Part shown: piece after piece, positions 24,106 to 32,603 of the stretch | Position numbering within the stretch: position 1 is the first letter of the stretch | Layout: the number at the start of each line of letters is the position of its first letter | Assembly (NCBI GenBank): GCA_000438075.1 | Contig: FR903539.1 | Span: 1-45,860 of the forward strand | Reading direction: 5' to 3' | Source of the DNA: Clostridium sp. CAG:609 | GTDB lineage: Bacteria; Bacillota_I; Bacilli_A; RF39; UBA660 | DNA length: 45,860 bases | Made by a program: the position numbers and the translations under genes | Notes under the pieces: model-generated | Told to the model about the DNA's origin: nothing | The model's input: the letters and a program-made list of their open reading frames with translations, nothing else | Database searches by the model: none

Positions 24106-24588
24106 CTACCCCAATTCTTGTTGTAATCTTTTTAAAGCTTCTAAGAAAGCTTCTTCTTTTTGAAAACTAATGACTCTAACTTCTAAGTTAGGTGTTGAAT
24201 CATTTTTTTCTTTTATTAAATTATCTAAATTAACTTTTTTAACTGATAAATCATCATGCATTTCTTCAGTTTCATAATTTAGTTCATAGTTACTTCCCTT
24301 TTTTAATAATTCATCGTAACTTATTATTGCTTTATCTTCTTGTTCTTGTTCATAATTTGTAAAATTAATATTAGCTTCTTCTTTATTTTTCATATTCTTC
24401 TTCAGTTCCTTCGCTATTTTCATTTCTTGTGTCTCCCCCAGGCTCTTCTCATCCTCATCTTTATTAGCCATAATAAAGTATATGAGCATAACCACAAGAA
24501 TCATGAGTATTAACACTGCAAAGAAGAACACTACATCAACAAGTCTTAAAGCCATTAATAAACTCCATATATCACTAAATATTTTCAT
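24106..24588 (-). CDS. Membrane-anchored hypothetical protein
   Basis: The start at 24588 (MKIFSDIWSLLMALRLVDVV) follows GGTGGTAATA; an in-frame Met four codons upstream is possible. Residues about 14-40 form one long membrane helix, followed by an acidic, lysine-rich cytoplasmic tail (KDEDEKSLGETQEMKIAKEL) ending in a helix FLEALKRLQQEL. No family is recognised. It is the first gene of the mtaB-recD2 operon, six bases before mtaB, and has a consensus promoter with an adjacent palindrome. Confidence 0.6.
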   Translation of the reverse strand: MKIFSDIWSLLMALRLVDVVFFFAVLILMILVVMLIYFIMANKDEDEKSLGETQEMKIAKELKKNMKNKEEANINFTNYEQEQEDKAIISYDELLKKGSNYELNYETEEMHDDLSVKKVNLDNLIKEKNDSTPNLEVRVISFQKEEAFLEALKRLQQELG

Positions 24589-24649
24589 TATTACCACCAC
24601 AATAATATTTTATCACTTATCAAAATTTATGTTAAGTCTTTCACATCAA

Positions 24650-24711
24650 TTTGACACACCCACATGTCAAACATTGACACCTATTATAGCACTACAAAAG
24701 ACATTTGTCAA
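24650..24711 (-). promoter_or_regulatory. Consensus promoter with adjacent TTGACA-type palindromes
   Basis: On the minus strand TTGACA (24706-24711) and TATAAT (24683-24688) are 17 bp apart, a perfect sigma-A promoter. Just downstream, TTTGACA (24650-24656) and TGTCAAA (24665-24671) form a perfect inverted repeat with 8-nt spacing; TGTCAA-ACA-TTGACA (24666-24679 region) is a second, overlapping one. Operator sites are plausible. A weaker promoter TTAACA-17-TAAAAT follows at 24607-24635. Confidence 0.6.
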
Positions 24712-24746
24712 AATTTTTAGCTAATTATTTCTATTTTGTTTCGCAT

Positions 24747-25277
24747 TTATTTTTCATTAAATACTTGACTAGTTACTTTCAAGTCGTTTAACGTACTTTT
24801 TTCTATTGGTATAAAATACATTAAATATTTACTACTATTTTTAATTTCTTTATTTACATCATATATTATTTTAACACCATCATCATTTATTTCTAAATTA
24901 ATATTCTTAATTTCTAGATTATCTTTATATTTAACAAAATCTACGATATAATCATTCTTTTCAAAACTATTATTAGTAAGTAATGTAAATTCACTAGTAC
25001 CATATTCATTCATAAGTTTAGTATAATCATCATAACTAGTAAGTAGTTTACTTTCATTTTTAGATTTAGATACTACAATACCTTGAGCTACAGCTTTAGG
25101 TTTAGTAAAATATCCAGCAGCACTCATACCAAGTATCATAGATATTATAATTACCCCAATTACAAGTAAAATAATTATTATTTTATTTTCATACTCCTCC
25201 TTTTTATGTTGATAACTCGACACCGCTGCCTCACCTCGCACAAACCGCGAGATACGGCAGTTTGTGTCTTCCATCAC
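24747..25277 (-). CDS. Single-pass membrane protein, start uncertain
   Basis: The open frame encodes a membrane helix (IIIILLVIGVIIISMILGMSA) and an extracytoplasmic domain of about 110 residues without a recognised fold. The first part of the frame (codons 1-28) runs through a strongly structured G+C-rich segment and starts with GTG, which is suspect. A very strong AAAAAGGAGG followed by ATG (25190-25192) points to initiation there, but that ATG is one base out of frame and reads MKIK-stop; a single extra base would join it to the hydrophobic helix. Either the gene has a frameshift, the assembly has an indel, or translation truly starts upstream. It points away from the IS4 element. Confidence 0.5.
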   Translation of the reverse strand: MMEDTNCRISRFVRGEAAVSSYQHKKEEYENKIIIILLVIGVIIISMILGMSAAGYFTKPKAVAQGIVVSKSKNESKLLTSYDDYTKLMNEYGTSEFTLLTNNSFEKNDYIVDFVKYKDNLEIKNINLEINDDGVKIIYDVNKEIKNSSKYLMYFIPIEKSTLNDLKVTSQVFNEK

Positions 25278-25390
25278 GCCAATTTCTTCACTTCGTACTT
25301 ATTTTTCACTCGGCCTGACCTAGCACGCGAACGCACTAGACAGGCATGTCCAATCCTAGTTTACCAAACTTAGCTACGGACAGTTTTTAT
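25205..25390 (-). promoter_or_regulatory. Strongly structured G+C-rich leader RNA (unidentified)
   Basis: On the minus strand this segment folds into a three-step stem (GACAC/GTGTC, CTGCC/GGCAG, CTCGC/GCGAG at 25219-25268), a second arm (CCTG/CAGG with CTAG/CTAG and GCG/CGC at 25314-25344) and an outer GTCC/GGAC pair near its 5' end. It lies directly before AAGGAGG. Composition is far above the local background. This looks like a riboswitch-like or other structured RNA; it matches no riboswitch consensus I know. Confidence 0.55.
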
Positions 25391-25451
25391 AAATTAAAAA
25401 TTTGATATAACTATCATGTTATACCAAATTCTTCTAAAACTCTTTAAAAAT

Positions 25452-25503
25452 GGCAACTCTAATGTTAAAATAATAATATCAAAAAAAATAAAAAGGAGTT
25501 GCC
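25452..25503 (+). promoter_or_regulatory. Inverted repeat sequestering the IS4 transposase start
   Basis: GGCAACTC (25452-25459) is complementary to GAGTTGCC (25496-25503), which contains the Shine-Dalgarno GGAG overlap and abuts the ATG at 25504. A transcript entering from outside would fold and hide the start; one that begins inside the 36-nt spacer would not. IS10 and IS50 use the same logic. Confidence 0.6.
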
Positions 25504-26694
25504 ATGAATAAATTATATAACACTCAAGAGAAAATTACAAATGAAATTCGTAAATTTTTAAAAAATAACATTCAAAACTTGCGAAAAACTCAATTAAATA
25601 TCATTCCAGAAATTTTATTTGGAATGATTGCTTCTGAATCTGTTGTATCTACAGATATTGCAAAATGTCTAAAAAATGAATTTTCTTATGTTCAGTTGGA
25701 ATCTGTTCAAAGAAGAATTCGTAGATTTTTTAATAATGATTTATTTGATTCAGAAGCCTTTTTTAACGCTTTAATTACTTATGTTATTTCTAAATATAGT
25801 AAAAAACATAAAGACAATAGAATTCATATTACTTTTGACCATATGTTTTCTCATGATAATTATGTTACTCTCATGTTTACCATGAGAATTGGTAAACAAG
25901 GTATTCCAATTTGGTTTAAATCTTTTAAACAAGAATACATTAATAAAGAAGTTTCACTTGAAAAAGGTGGTACCATTGCCTTTAATGAAACTTTAATTAT
26001 TGAAGGAATTAAGCATGTTTCTGCCTTATTTGGTGGAAAATTTGACTTAATTTTCCTAGCTGACCGATGGTTTAATTCTGAAAATATATTAAAGACAATT
26101 GCATCTTTAGGCCATACTTACTGCATAAGACTTAAGAAAAACATTAAGATTTTTTCTTATGACAAAAAGGAAGGACATAAAATCTGGAAATGGCTTTATG
26201 ACTTACCATCACACAAATATCATGCTATTGTTCATAAAGATATTGAACTATATGATTCAAAATATAAAACAAATATTGTAATTAGTAAATATTTAAATAC
26301 TAAAGATCCTTGGATAATTGTAACTAATAAAGATGTTGAACATGCTATTCAAAATTATTCTCATAGATTTGGTTCTATTGAATGTGTTTTTAAAAATCAA
26401 AAAAGTAATGGATTATATTTAGAAGCTATCAACAATGCAAGTGAAAAAGCCTATAATACTATGTATACTTTAGCTTGTACTGTTGTACTTTTTCTAACTA
26501 TTCTTGGAGCTGATTATTCCAAAAATACTAGATGCTATAAAAATGAGAAAATAGTTACTCACAAAGTATATAAAGAAAAAGGTAAAGTTAGAATTATGTC
26601 ATTATTTAAAATTGGTTTAACACTTTTTCATCGAGCCATTAATTCGACAAAATATATTCGATTGCCAATAAGATTTATTCTCTATGATATTTAA
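25504..26694 (+). CDS. IS4-family transposase
   Basis: The 396-residue protein has a DDE core typical of IS4: HITFDHMFSHDN (first D), LIFLADRWFNSENI (second D) and the YREK-type motif YSHRFGSIECVFKNQKSNG with the catalytic Glu. The C-terminal domain is basic. The frame is intact and the start has AAAAGGAG. I could not define terminal inverted repeats or target duplications, so the element's limits remain open, though it must lie between about 25390 and 26740. Confidence 0.85.
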   Translation: MNKLYNTQEKITNEIRKFLKNNIQNLRKTQLNIIPEILFGMIASESVVSTDIAKCLKNEFSYVQLESVQRRIRRFFNNDLFDSEAFFNALITYVISKYSKKHKDNRIHITFDHMFSHDNYVTLMFTMRIGKQGIPIWFKSFKQEYINKEVSLEKGGTIAFNETLIIEGIKHVSALFGGKFDLIFLADRWFNSENILKTIASLGHTYCIRLKKNIKIFSYDKKEGHKIWKWLYDLPSHKYHAIVHKDIELYDSKYKTNIVISKYLNTKDPWIIVTNKDVEHAIQNYSHRFGSIECVFKNQKSNGLYLEAINNASEKAYNTMYTLACTVVLFLTILGADYSKNTRCYKNEKIVTHKVYKEKGKVRIMSLFKIGLTLFHRAINSTKYIRLPIRFILYDI

Positions 26695-26839
26695 TAATAA
26701 AATTTTTATGACATTTTATATTGACATTTACATCAGTAAAATCTTTTTCGAATGCAGTAAATTTAGCAATTGCATAACCATAAGTGTAAATATGTGGTTT
26801 TTCATTCTTTTAAACATCTAATTAGCAACATAGCATATC

Positions 26840-26889
26840 AAAAAAGAGATAAATCGTTCAACACTGGTCGAACTTTTTACCTCTTTTTT
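26840..26889 (-). terminator. Long hairpin terminator downstream of the second hypervariable gene
   Basis: AAAAAAGAGATAAA (26840-26853) pairs with the 3' arm (26874-26889), with inner GTTC/GAAC pairs. It corresponds to 7514-7563. The interval 26695-26839 shows only remnants of similarity to 7400-7510, such as TTGACATTT followed by ATCAGT. Confidence 0.65.
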
Positions 26890-26928
26890 CTTAGGTTTTA
26901 CCGATGTTTTTTCAAAACTGTCCGTCAA

Positions 26929-27102
26929 TCAGTTTACCAAAATCGGATCAGCGGCAGAGCCGCTTCCCGATGCATAGTTCACGGAAGATGAGAGATAGAA
27001 GACTGGGCGCACCCCGTACGCATTATCCGCACGGTCGTAGCTCACGATGCCAGTGCTAAGCACACCGAACACATAATAGGCACGGTCCGCATTACGGGAA
27101 AT
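26929..27102 (-). other. Putative DGR variable region VR2
   Basis: This is the counterpart of VR1, three bases shorter. Variable residues lie between ISRNAD and NAYGVRPVF (for example RAYYVF and VLSTGIVSYDRAD against DSSNAF and VNNTGYVDSNN in VR1). Three further isolated differences nearer the stop (tat/aat, tct/act, aac/agc) also involve coding-strand A. Confidence 0.65.
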
Positions 27103-28233
27103 AGTCCATTCATACAGCCCCATATACATCCAATTAACATTTTTAATGGCTGCGTCTTCATAATTTTCAAGTTTTGCTGTCCATGCACTTGGTGCTGCTG
27201 CAAATCCATAATCAGTTACATACATTAATCCTATTTTTGCACTATATTCTGTTTTATTATCTGTACTATATTTTGTTACTGGATTCACTATTTCATTTTG
27301 ATATGCTGTTTTGGCTGGTTGTGCTCCTATATTTAACCATGTATTCCCTCCAACCTTCCATGTTGTCATATCAATTTTATTTGCCCATTCTGCTCCTATA
27401 TTTGTTATGAAGTTTTTATTTAAATTTGTTTTATTTAACAAACTTGTACTCCATGTATTTGAACCCCATCCACTATTTATAGTTGTATTATTTTTGTAAT
27501 TCCATGTATATCCTGCTATATTAGCTAAATTATTTCCTTTATAAGCTGAATTATCCCAACCATTTGCAGTATACATCTTGCTGTAATCTCCATCTGCACC
27601 TAATAAAGTGCTTGTTGCATAATCTGATTTAATTAGTTTTACTTTATCTCCAAATACTCCGATTATTCTATATAGATTATCTGCTGGGCATGGTGTTACG
27701 TTTGACCCGAAACATACATAGTTATTTACCTCTCCACTTGCTCCAGCATATCTGTATGAATTATCTCCTGCTCCATTTGTTAGGTTTGCATCATGATAAT
27801 AAATATTGTTAGCCCCTTGAGTACCTGTGTATAATTTTGCTGTATGACATGCTAACGTATTATCATTGCATGATTGATCAAATCTTTGTTTAACATAAAC
27901 ATCAAAATAAACATAACATTTATCTGATTTATTACCACTCATAAGTACTTTTTTATTTTCATTATCCCATGACAACTCACTACCGTTTTCACATTTAGAT
28001 AAATTTACATTAAATACATAACCTTCTGTTGGCCATTCACTTCTTGTAGTAATTTCATAATTACCTGAACCTGCACTTGTTTCAAGCATCATTGCTATAC
28101 CACTAGATGATGGCATTATTTTATTATTTTCATAAACTAAAGCATCCTTTTTATAACATTTAAATAAATAAAAACTAAAACTTCCCACTAATATAATACC
28201 TAGTACTACTAATAATTTAATATGCTTCTTCAT
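26929..28233 (-). CDS. Exported lectin-like protein with hypervariable C-terminus (second putative DGR target)
   Basis: The 434-residue protein has a short anchor (MKKHIKLLVVLGIILVGSF), a stalk of its own (about 35-135, four Cys) unlike that of the paralogue at 7603, then the shared module YTGTQGANNIYYHDANLTNG and the same C-terminal fold ending NAYGVRPVFYLSSSVNYASG. Length differences lie in the stalk and in a short insert (YKNNTTINSGWGSNTW). The 3' 170 bp are nearly identical to the other gene except at the variable codons, one of which is missing. AAGGCTGG precedes the ATG. Likely secreted and membrane-tethered. Confidence 0.75.
   Translation of the reverse strand: MKKHIKLLVVLGIILVGSFSFYLFKCYKKDALVYENNKIMPSSSGIAMMLETSAGSGNYEITTRSEWPTEGYVFNVNLSKCENGSELSWDNENKKVLMSGNKSDKCYVYFDVYVKQRFDQSCNDNTLACHTAKLYTGTQGANNIYYHDANLTNGAGDNSYRYAGASGEVNNYVCFGSNVTPCPADNLYRIIGVFGDKVKLIKSDYATSTLLGADGDYSKMYTANGWDNSAYKGNNLANIAGYTWNYKNNTTINSGWGSNTWSTSLLNKTNLNKNFITNIGAEWANKIDMTTWKVGGNTWLNIGAQPAKTAYQNEIVNPVTKYSTDNKTEYSAKIGLMYVTDYGFAAAPSAWTAKLENYEDAAIKNVNWMYMGLYEWTISRNADRAYYVFGVLSTGIVSYDRADNAYGVRPVFYLSSSVNYASGSGSAADPILVN
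26942..26971 (-). other. Nested G+C-rich hairpin near the 3' end of VR2
   Basis: Same two nested 5-bp stems as at 7616-7645 (ATCGG/CCGAT and GCGGC/GCCGC), loop AGA on the plus strand. Confidence 0.6.
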
Positions 28234-28271
28234 ATATAACCAGCCTTTGCAAATATTTTATTCTCATAAAT

Positions 28272-28300
28272 ATTGTACTACAAAAAAAGTAATATGTAAA
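28272..28300 (-). promoter_or_regulatory. Promoter of the second hypervariable gene
   Basis: On the minus strand TTTACA and TACAAT lie 17 bp apart, about 40 bp before the start codon. Confidence 0.6.
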
Positions 28301-28377
28301 TATAAAAACGAATATAAAAAAACAAGCTATGATTAGTTTATGATAATGTCTTAAGTGTTAGAAATATGTAGTAACAT

Positions 28378-29340
28378 ATGTCACTTGAGGTGGCCAAAAT
28401 GAGAAAGGCAGAATTAATTGACCACAATGGTAACAAAAATCGAGCTGTACAAAAACTCGGTATATCAAGAAGACAGATTGACCGTCTAATTATTATATAT
28501 AAGGAAAAAGGCAAATCTGGTTTTGTCCACGGAAACCGAGGACATAAGCCCCAAAAAGCACTAGATAAGTCAATCTCCAAAATATTATCCTACTTTATAA
28601 GAATAAATACTATGATTTTAACTTCAATAATTTTAAAAAGTTTTTAGAAACTAAAGAAAACATATTTGTTTCTTATAAATTTATTTATAATACTTTAACT
28701 AAAGAAGATATTTTATCACCTAAGGCAAGAAAAAAAACAAAACGGGGATATGCAAAGAACAAGTTATTAGAGGAAAAGAAAATAAACCTTGCTATGTCAG
28801 AAGAACAAATTAATACAATTGTTAATCATAAAAATTGATTTAGAAACATCTTCTGTTTCTCAAGCCAAAGGATTAATAGAAAGAACAAATGGAACTTTTC
28901 AAGGTAGATTAGTACAGAAATAAAAACTTGAAAATATTACTACTATTGAAGAAGCAAACAAGTATTTAACAGAAGTTTTTGTACCTGAATTTAACAAAGA
29001 ATTTGCACTAGATTATAAAAAGTTTCCTACAGTATTTAAAACGCGTCCTTCTGAAGAAAAGATCAATTACACTCTAGCCGTTTTAAGTCCTAGAAAAATT
29101 GATAATGGTAATTCTATTAATTACAAAAATAAATACTATCAACCATATATCAATAATGAATTAAAATGTTTTTCATCCAAAACAGAACGTCTTGTTATAA
29201 AGGCTTTTAATGGAGATTTATTAGTAGCAATTGATGATCAAGTTTTAGAATTAAGAAAATTATCTAGGAATGAAATGTTTTCAAACAATTTTGATAATGT
29301 TGTTGAAAAGGTAGAAAAAACAAATGCAAAGAAGTCATAA
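28378..29340 (+). pseudogene. ISNCY/IS1202-type transposase, frameshifted and internally deleted
   Basis: The first open piece (from 28378) has the helix-turn-helix NRAVQKLGISRRQIDRLI and the family phrase GFVHGNRGHKPQKAL. After a frameshift near 28590 the sequence continues as NIFVSYKFIYNTLTKEDILS up to VNHKN, then a stop. A further piece reads TSSVSQAKGLIERTNGTFQG with TTIEEANKYL, interrupted by a TAA at 28921. The central part with the first two DDE acidic residues is missing. No activity is expected. Confidence 0.75.
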
Positions 29341-29391
29341 TTATCATAAATATACTTAATTTTTGCTTTTGTTTGATAAACATTTAAAATA

Positions 29392-29461
29392 ATAGTATTG
29401 GATATCTGTCAAGGGCGAGCATAGCGAGTTCACTTTACCCTTTACTGATATTCAATACTAT
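29392..29461. repeat. Long inverted repeat in the tail of the decayed element
   Basis: ATAGTATTGGATATC (29392-29406) pairs with GATATTCAATACTAT (29447-29461) with one mismatch, and AAGGG/CCCTT extends it inward, around a loop containing GCGAGCATAGCGAG. It lies after the transposase remnant. The stretch 29341-29589 holds no gene. Confidence 0.55.
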
Positions 29462-29589
29462 AATACAATTTCAATTCAAACAAAAACGAGAATTATTTTC
29501 CCGTTAATGTTTACATTTTTTTGAGACATTTTCAAAAACTATTGACAAAAAATCTAATAAAAATATTTCATTCTTAATTAAAACTATCT

Positions 29590-30795
29590 CTAACTTATTA
29601 TCTTATATGGATCACTACTTGTACCAGTTCCATTTACTTTAACATTTCTTATTATATTTATAACTGGTCTAATACCCCTTAGCAAATTACCACTAACACT
29701 ATAATCTATCGCACCATTACTTGTAACCATAAATGGATAATATAAACCATTATTAATGCTTGCTCCGCTCATCGTATAATATGATAATTTAATATTTTCA
29801 TTATATAAGTAATAACTTTTATTATCTTTATTAGACCCACCTGCAAGCATTACTTCATCTACTGTAAGAAGTCCAACTTTAGAATTAACTAAATCTCCTA
29901 AACACACATAATTTGGTATTTTATCTTTTATAATTCTATTATAACCAACCATATTTATTCCATCACTATCTAATATATAATCATTACAATATTTATAATA
30001 AGCTATATAATCTGCGTAAAGACTCAAATAACTATTATACCAATTATCAAGTCTTTGTTTTATTAATGAATTAGAAAAACTATAATCTGTATCATAATAC
30101 TTACCTATTTCTTCGATTAATCCATCAAGTACTACCTTTACTGATCCATCTCCATTTATTTTAACAATCTTCCAATTTAACCCTGCAAAAGAAAAATTAT
30201 TATTTAAAGTATTGCCTCTAAAATAATATGCAACTCCTAAATCATCATCTTTTTTTAATAATCCTTCATCAAGTGTTGCAACTTCTCCATTTAATGTAAT
30301 ACCAGCATCTCCAACTTTATTATTTGCAAGTAATACATCTATAAATGTATCATTTTCATTATTCTTTAAACCAACTTGTATTGTACCAGAATAAGTTTCT
30401 TTATCATTTGCTTTAAAAGTTATTGTATAATTAACAGTTTCATTTCCATTTATAGAAACTTGATTTGATATAATATCTGATTTTAAATTATCACTTATTT
30501 CTAAATTGTCAGATGAACTTAGTTCATAAGACACATCTTCTGCATAAACATCTTTAAGCTGAATATAATAATATTTTTGTTCATTATCATTGTTTGTTAC
30601 AGAAAAAGCTATCTTCTGATTACCACTTAGTTTAAATGTTTTACCACTTAAATAATTAATAGTTATTTCTCCATCAACCACAATATCAGAATCATCTGTA
30701 ATTTTGTGATAAAAAAGATAACCAACTCCAACAGATGAAGTTAAAATGATTGCAACAAAGATAATAAACAATAATGATTTAAAACGCATTCTCAA
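29590..30795 (-). CDS. Exported protein with lectin-like (DUF6273-like) C-terminus, non-variable
   Basis: The 401-residue protein has a membrane anchor (about 5-27), a beta-sandwich stalk (about 35-165, with KTFKLSGNQKIAFSVTN) and a C-terminal domain (about 185-401) with GLNWKIVKINGDGSVKVV and an ending RGIRPVINI...GTGTSSDPYKII. This ending is parallel to GVRPVF...GSGTAADPILV of the hypervariable proteins, so the fold is probably the same, but the G+C-rich variable cassette is absent. The frame starts with TTG; an ATG two codons in is the alternative. It is the last gene of the matrix locus and is separated from the TasA-like gene at 30882 by 86 bp. Confidence 0.6.
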   Translation of the reverse strand: MRMRFKSLLFIIFVAIILTSSVGVGYLFYHKITDDSDIVVDGEITINYLSGKTFKLSGNQKIAFSVTNNDNEQKYYYIQLKDVYAEDVSYELSSSDNLEISDNLKSDIISNQVSINGNETVNYTITFKANDKETYSGTIQVGLKNNENDTFIDVLLANNKVGDAGITLNGEVATLDEGLLKKDDDLGVAYYFRGNTLNNNFSFAGLNWKIVKINGDGSVKVVLDGLIEEIGKYYDTDYSFSNSLIKQRLDNWYNSYLSLYADYIAYYKYCNDYILDSDGINMVGYNRIIKDKIPNYVCLGDLVNSKVGLLTVDEVMLAGGSNKDNKSYYLYNENIKLSYYTMSGASINNGLYYPFMVTSNGAIDYSVSGNLLRGIRPVINIIRNVKVNGTGTSSDPYKIIS

Positions 30796-30881
30796 ATTAA
30801 TGTCACATCCTTTAACATCTTTATTTAATTATATATTATGCGAACAAAAAAAACAAGCAAATTTTGCTTGTTTTTTAAAAT

Positions 30882-31943
30882 TTATGCAGCTTCAGTAGTA
30901 ATTTGAAGATTATAAGTAATACTTCCACCAGATGCATTGTTTTCACAGTCAACATCTTGTCCTTCAATCCACATATAAATTCTTACCTTTGTAATACCAC
31001 TTGTTAATGATAAGAATGCAAATCTATCAGCAAAAGTTTCATTAGTTGAATACTTCATTGTAGTATTACCAAAGTATGTAGCATTATCAGTAGCATTAGC
31101 TTTTCCAACTAAAACATTATTTTCTTTTGTTATATCAGCTTTAATTCCATCATAAGCAATTTGTGTTGCACCAGTTTCTTGTGTAGTAATATTATATGTA
31201 TCTCTTGCATGAGCAACAGCTGCAGCTTTATGAACATCAATATTAGGTTCCCAAATATTAACTGGAGCAGCTGTACCAGCATTTAAAGCTTGAATATTAG
31301 CAACAGTATCACCAGCAGTAGTATTTCCTAAAACTATAAATGCCATTCTTGAAGCATTTTTAATACCTGAATCATCACCTTCAGCAACTACACCTGAAGT
31401 ACTAGTTAAATAAGTTTCAGTATCTTGATCTACTTTAAAGAATAAATCAAATGCAATAAATTTACCTTCAGTACCATTAGTTTCAGTACTCTTTGTAGCT
31501 GTTAAGATATAATCCCCATCTGCATTAGTATCAACAACACCATAATACATTTTCATTAAACCATCAGTATCCATTTCACCAACTGTTGAAACAGGTTCTA
31601 CAGCAGCAGGAACTTGATTCTTAGCAGCAGTATATTTTGCAATAGCACCTTGAATATCAGCAGTTTGAATGATTGACTTCCAAGTTGTACCATCTACGGA
31701 AATTTGAATACCATTTTGTGCTGCAACATTAACTGTAATTTTATTAACATTAACAGTCTTATTAGCAGTGAACCATGCATAAGTTGATGTACCTAGCATA
31801 ACACCAGTAAATAGTAATAATAAAATTAATAACCCAATTCTTTTTTTATGTTTCTTTTGTCTATCAGAGACTAAAACCGCACCCTTTTTGTTTTCATCTT
31901 TTTGCTTTTTTACATCAAGATTTTCATTCATTTCATTTTCCAT
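30882..31943 (-). CDS. SipW-dependent TasA/camelysin-like surface protein
   Basis: The 353-residue protein has a long basic start (to about 35), a membrane segment IGLLILLLLFTGVMLGTSTY and the SipW-type cleavage context STYAWFTAN, followed by a beta-rich mature domain. It is a paralogue of 43305-44303: both share IWEPN.DVH, YDGI, SGITKVRIY.W and EGQDVDCENN with a conserved Cys. TasA-type proteins form extracellular fibres. It has its own promoter (31989-32017) and a hairpin AGAGA/TCTCT in the 5' untranslated region, suggesting separate, possibly high expression as a major fibre subunit. Confidence 0.75.
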   Translation of the reverse strand: MENEMNENLDVKKQKDENKKGAVLVSDRQKKHKKRIGLLILLLLFTGVMLGTSTYAWFTANKTVNVNKITVNVAAQNGIQISVDGTTWKSIIQTADIQGAIAKYTAAKNQVPAAVEPVSTVGEMDTDGLMKMYYGVVDTNADGDYILTATKSTETNGTEGKFIAFDLFFKVDQDTETYLTSTSGVVAEGDDSGIKNASRMAFIVLGNTTAGDTVANIQALNAGTAAPVNIWEPNIDVHKAAAVAHARDTYNITTQETGATQIAYDGIKADITKENNVLVGKANATDNATYFGNTTMKYSTNETFADRFAFLSLTSGITKVRIYMWIEGQDVDCENNASGGSITYNLQITTEAA

Positions 31944-31988
31944 GACTACACTCCTTACTAGAGAAATATCTCTCTATCATATAAATCT

Positions 31989-32017
31989 ATTCTAACACAC
32001 AATTCGACATAATGCAA
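31989..32017 (-). promoter_or_regulatory. Promoter of the TasA-like gene 30882-31943
   Basis: On the minus strand TTGCAT (32012-32017) and TAGAAT (31989-31994) are 17 bp apart, about 45 bp before the ATG, with AAGGAG near the start. Confidence 0.6.
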
Positions 32018-32033
32018 CAAAATTTTCACAATT

Positions 32034-32603
32034 TTATATCACTTGTTTTGAATTAATTTCTATACTTAAAAATTCCGTTATATCTTGATACTTACTATCC
32101 ACGTAATTAAGAGGAAATTTAACAATTAAGTAGTAATAATTTGTTTCATCTTCCCTGTATGAGAAATTACTATCTGGTGCCTTCATTACCCTAAAATATG
32201 TTCCATCACTATCTGCAACTACTTCATCACTAACAAAAGCATTACTAGTATTTGTTTTATAATCATCATTTACAACTAACCTATATTCCAAAGGTAAATT
32301 CGTAGTTGATCTAATAACTAAACTATATTCTAAATTAACCTCTAATCTTTTTTTATCTTTAAAATTACTTACACTAAATGCATAAACATATTCATCATTA
32401 CTTGGTTTTATTTCACTTAGTTTTACTGTATCACTAACAGGTTCTAAATTAATTATATAAAGTGCATATTCTAAAGGTGCTACACTTTTTGCATGTATTT
32501 CATATTTAGCATAAGTTATACTTACTATACCTACACTAATTAATAAAATAAAACTAATTAATAAAACTAAATTTTTTTTAATTATCTCTATCTTCTTTTT
32601 CAT
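32034..32603 (-). CDS. SipW-dependent exported protein (TasA/TapA-like)
   Basis: The start at 32603 follows AAAGGAAAACGT; upstream in-frame Met lacks a binding site. The 189-residue product has a signal segment NLVLLISFILLISVGIVSIT ending in YAKYE, the typical SipW-substrate context, and a beta-rich mature region (LEYALYIINLEPVSDTVKL). It overlaps the end of the signal peptidase gene by 26 nt, so peptidase and substrate are made together. Size and context resemble the smaller matrix proteins of tapA-sipW-tasA loci; orthology is not claimed. Confidence 0.65.
   Translation of the reverse strand: MKKKIEIIKKNLVLLISFILLISVGIVSITYAKYEIHAKSVAPLEYALYIINLEPVSDTVKLSEIKPSNDEYVYAFSVSNFKDKKRLEVNLEYSLVIRSTTNLPLEYRLVVNDDYKTNTSNAFVSDEVVADSDGTYFRVMKAPDSNFSYREDETNYYYLIVKFPLNYVDSKYQDITEFLSIEINSKQVI

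Larger units (their letters stand above)
28341..29534 (+). mobile_element. Decayed IS1202/ISNCY-like element
   Basis: The ends read TGATAATGTCTTAA (28341-28354) and, as reverse complement of 29521-29534, TGAAAATGTCTCAA, matching at 11 of 14 positions. Between them lies a broken transposase gene. Confidence 0.5.

Noticed and set aside
25205..25390. Assignment of the structured leader to a known riboswitch, SRP RNA, RNase P RNA or tmRNA
   Set aside because: I compared remembered consensus cores for these and found no convincing match, so it is left unnamed.
26770..26991. Plus-strand frame antisense to VR2
   Set aside because: Same reason: similarity to 7426-7665 follows from cassette conservation on the other strand.
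28338..28580. 80-residue minus-strand frame
   Set aside because: Antisense of the helix-turn-helix part of the decayed transposase.
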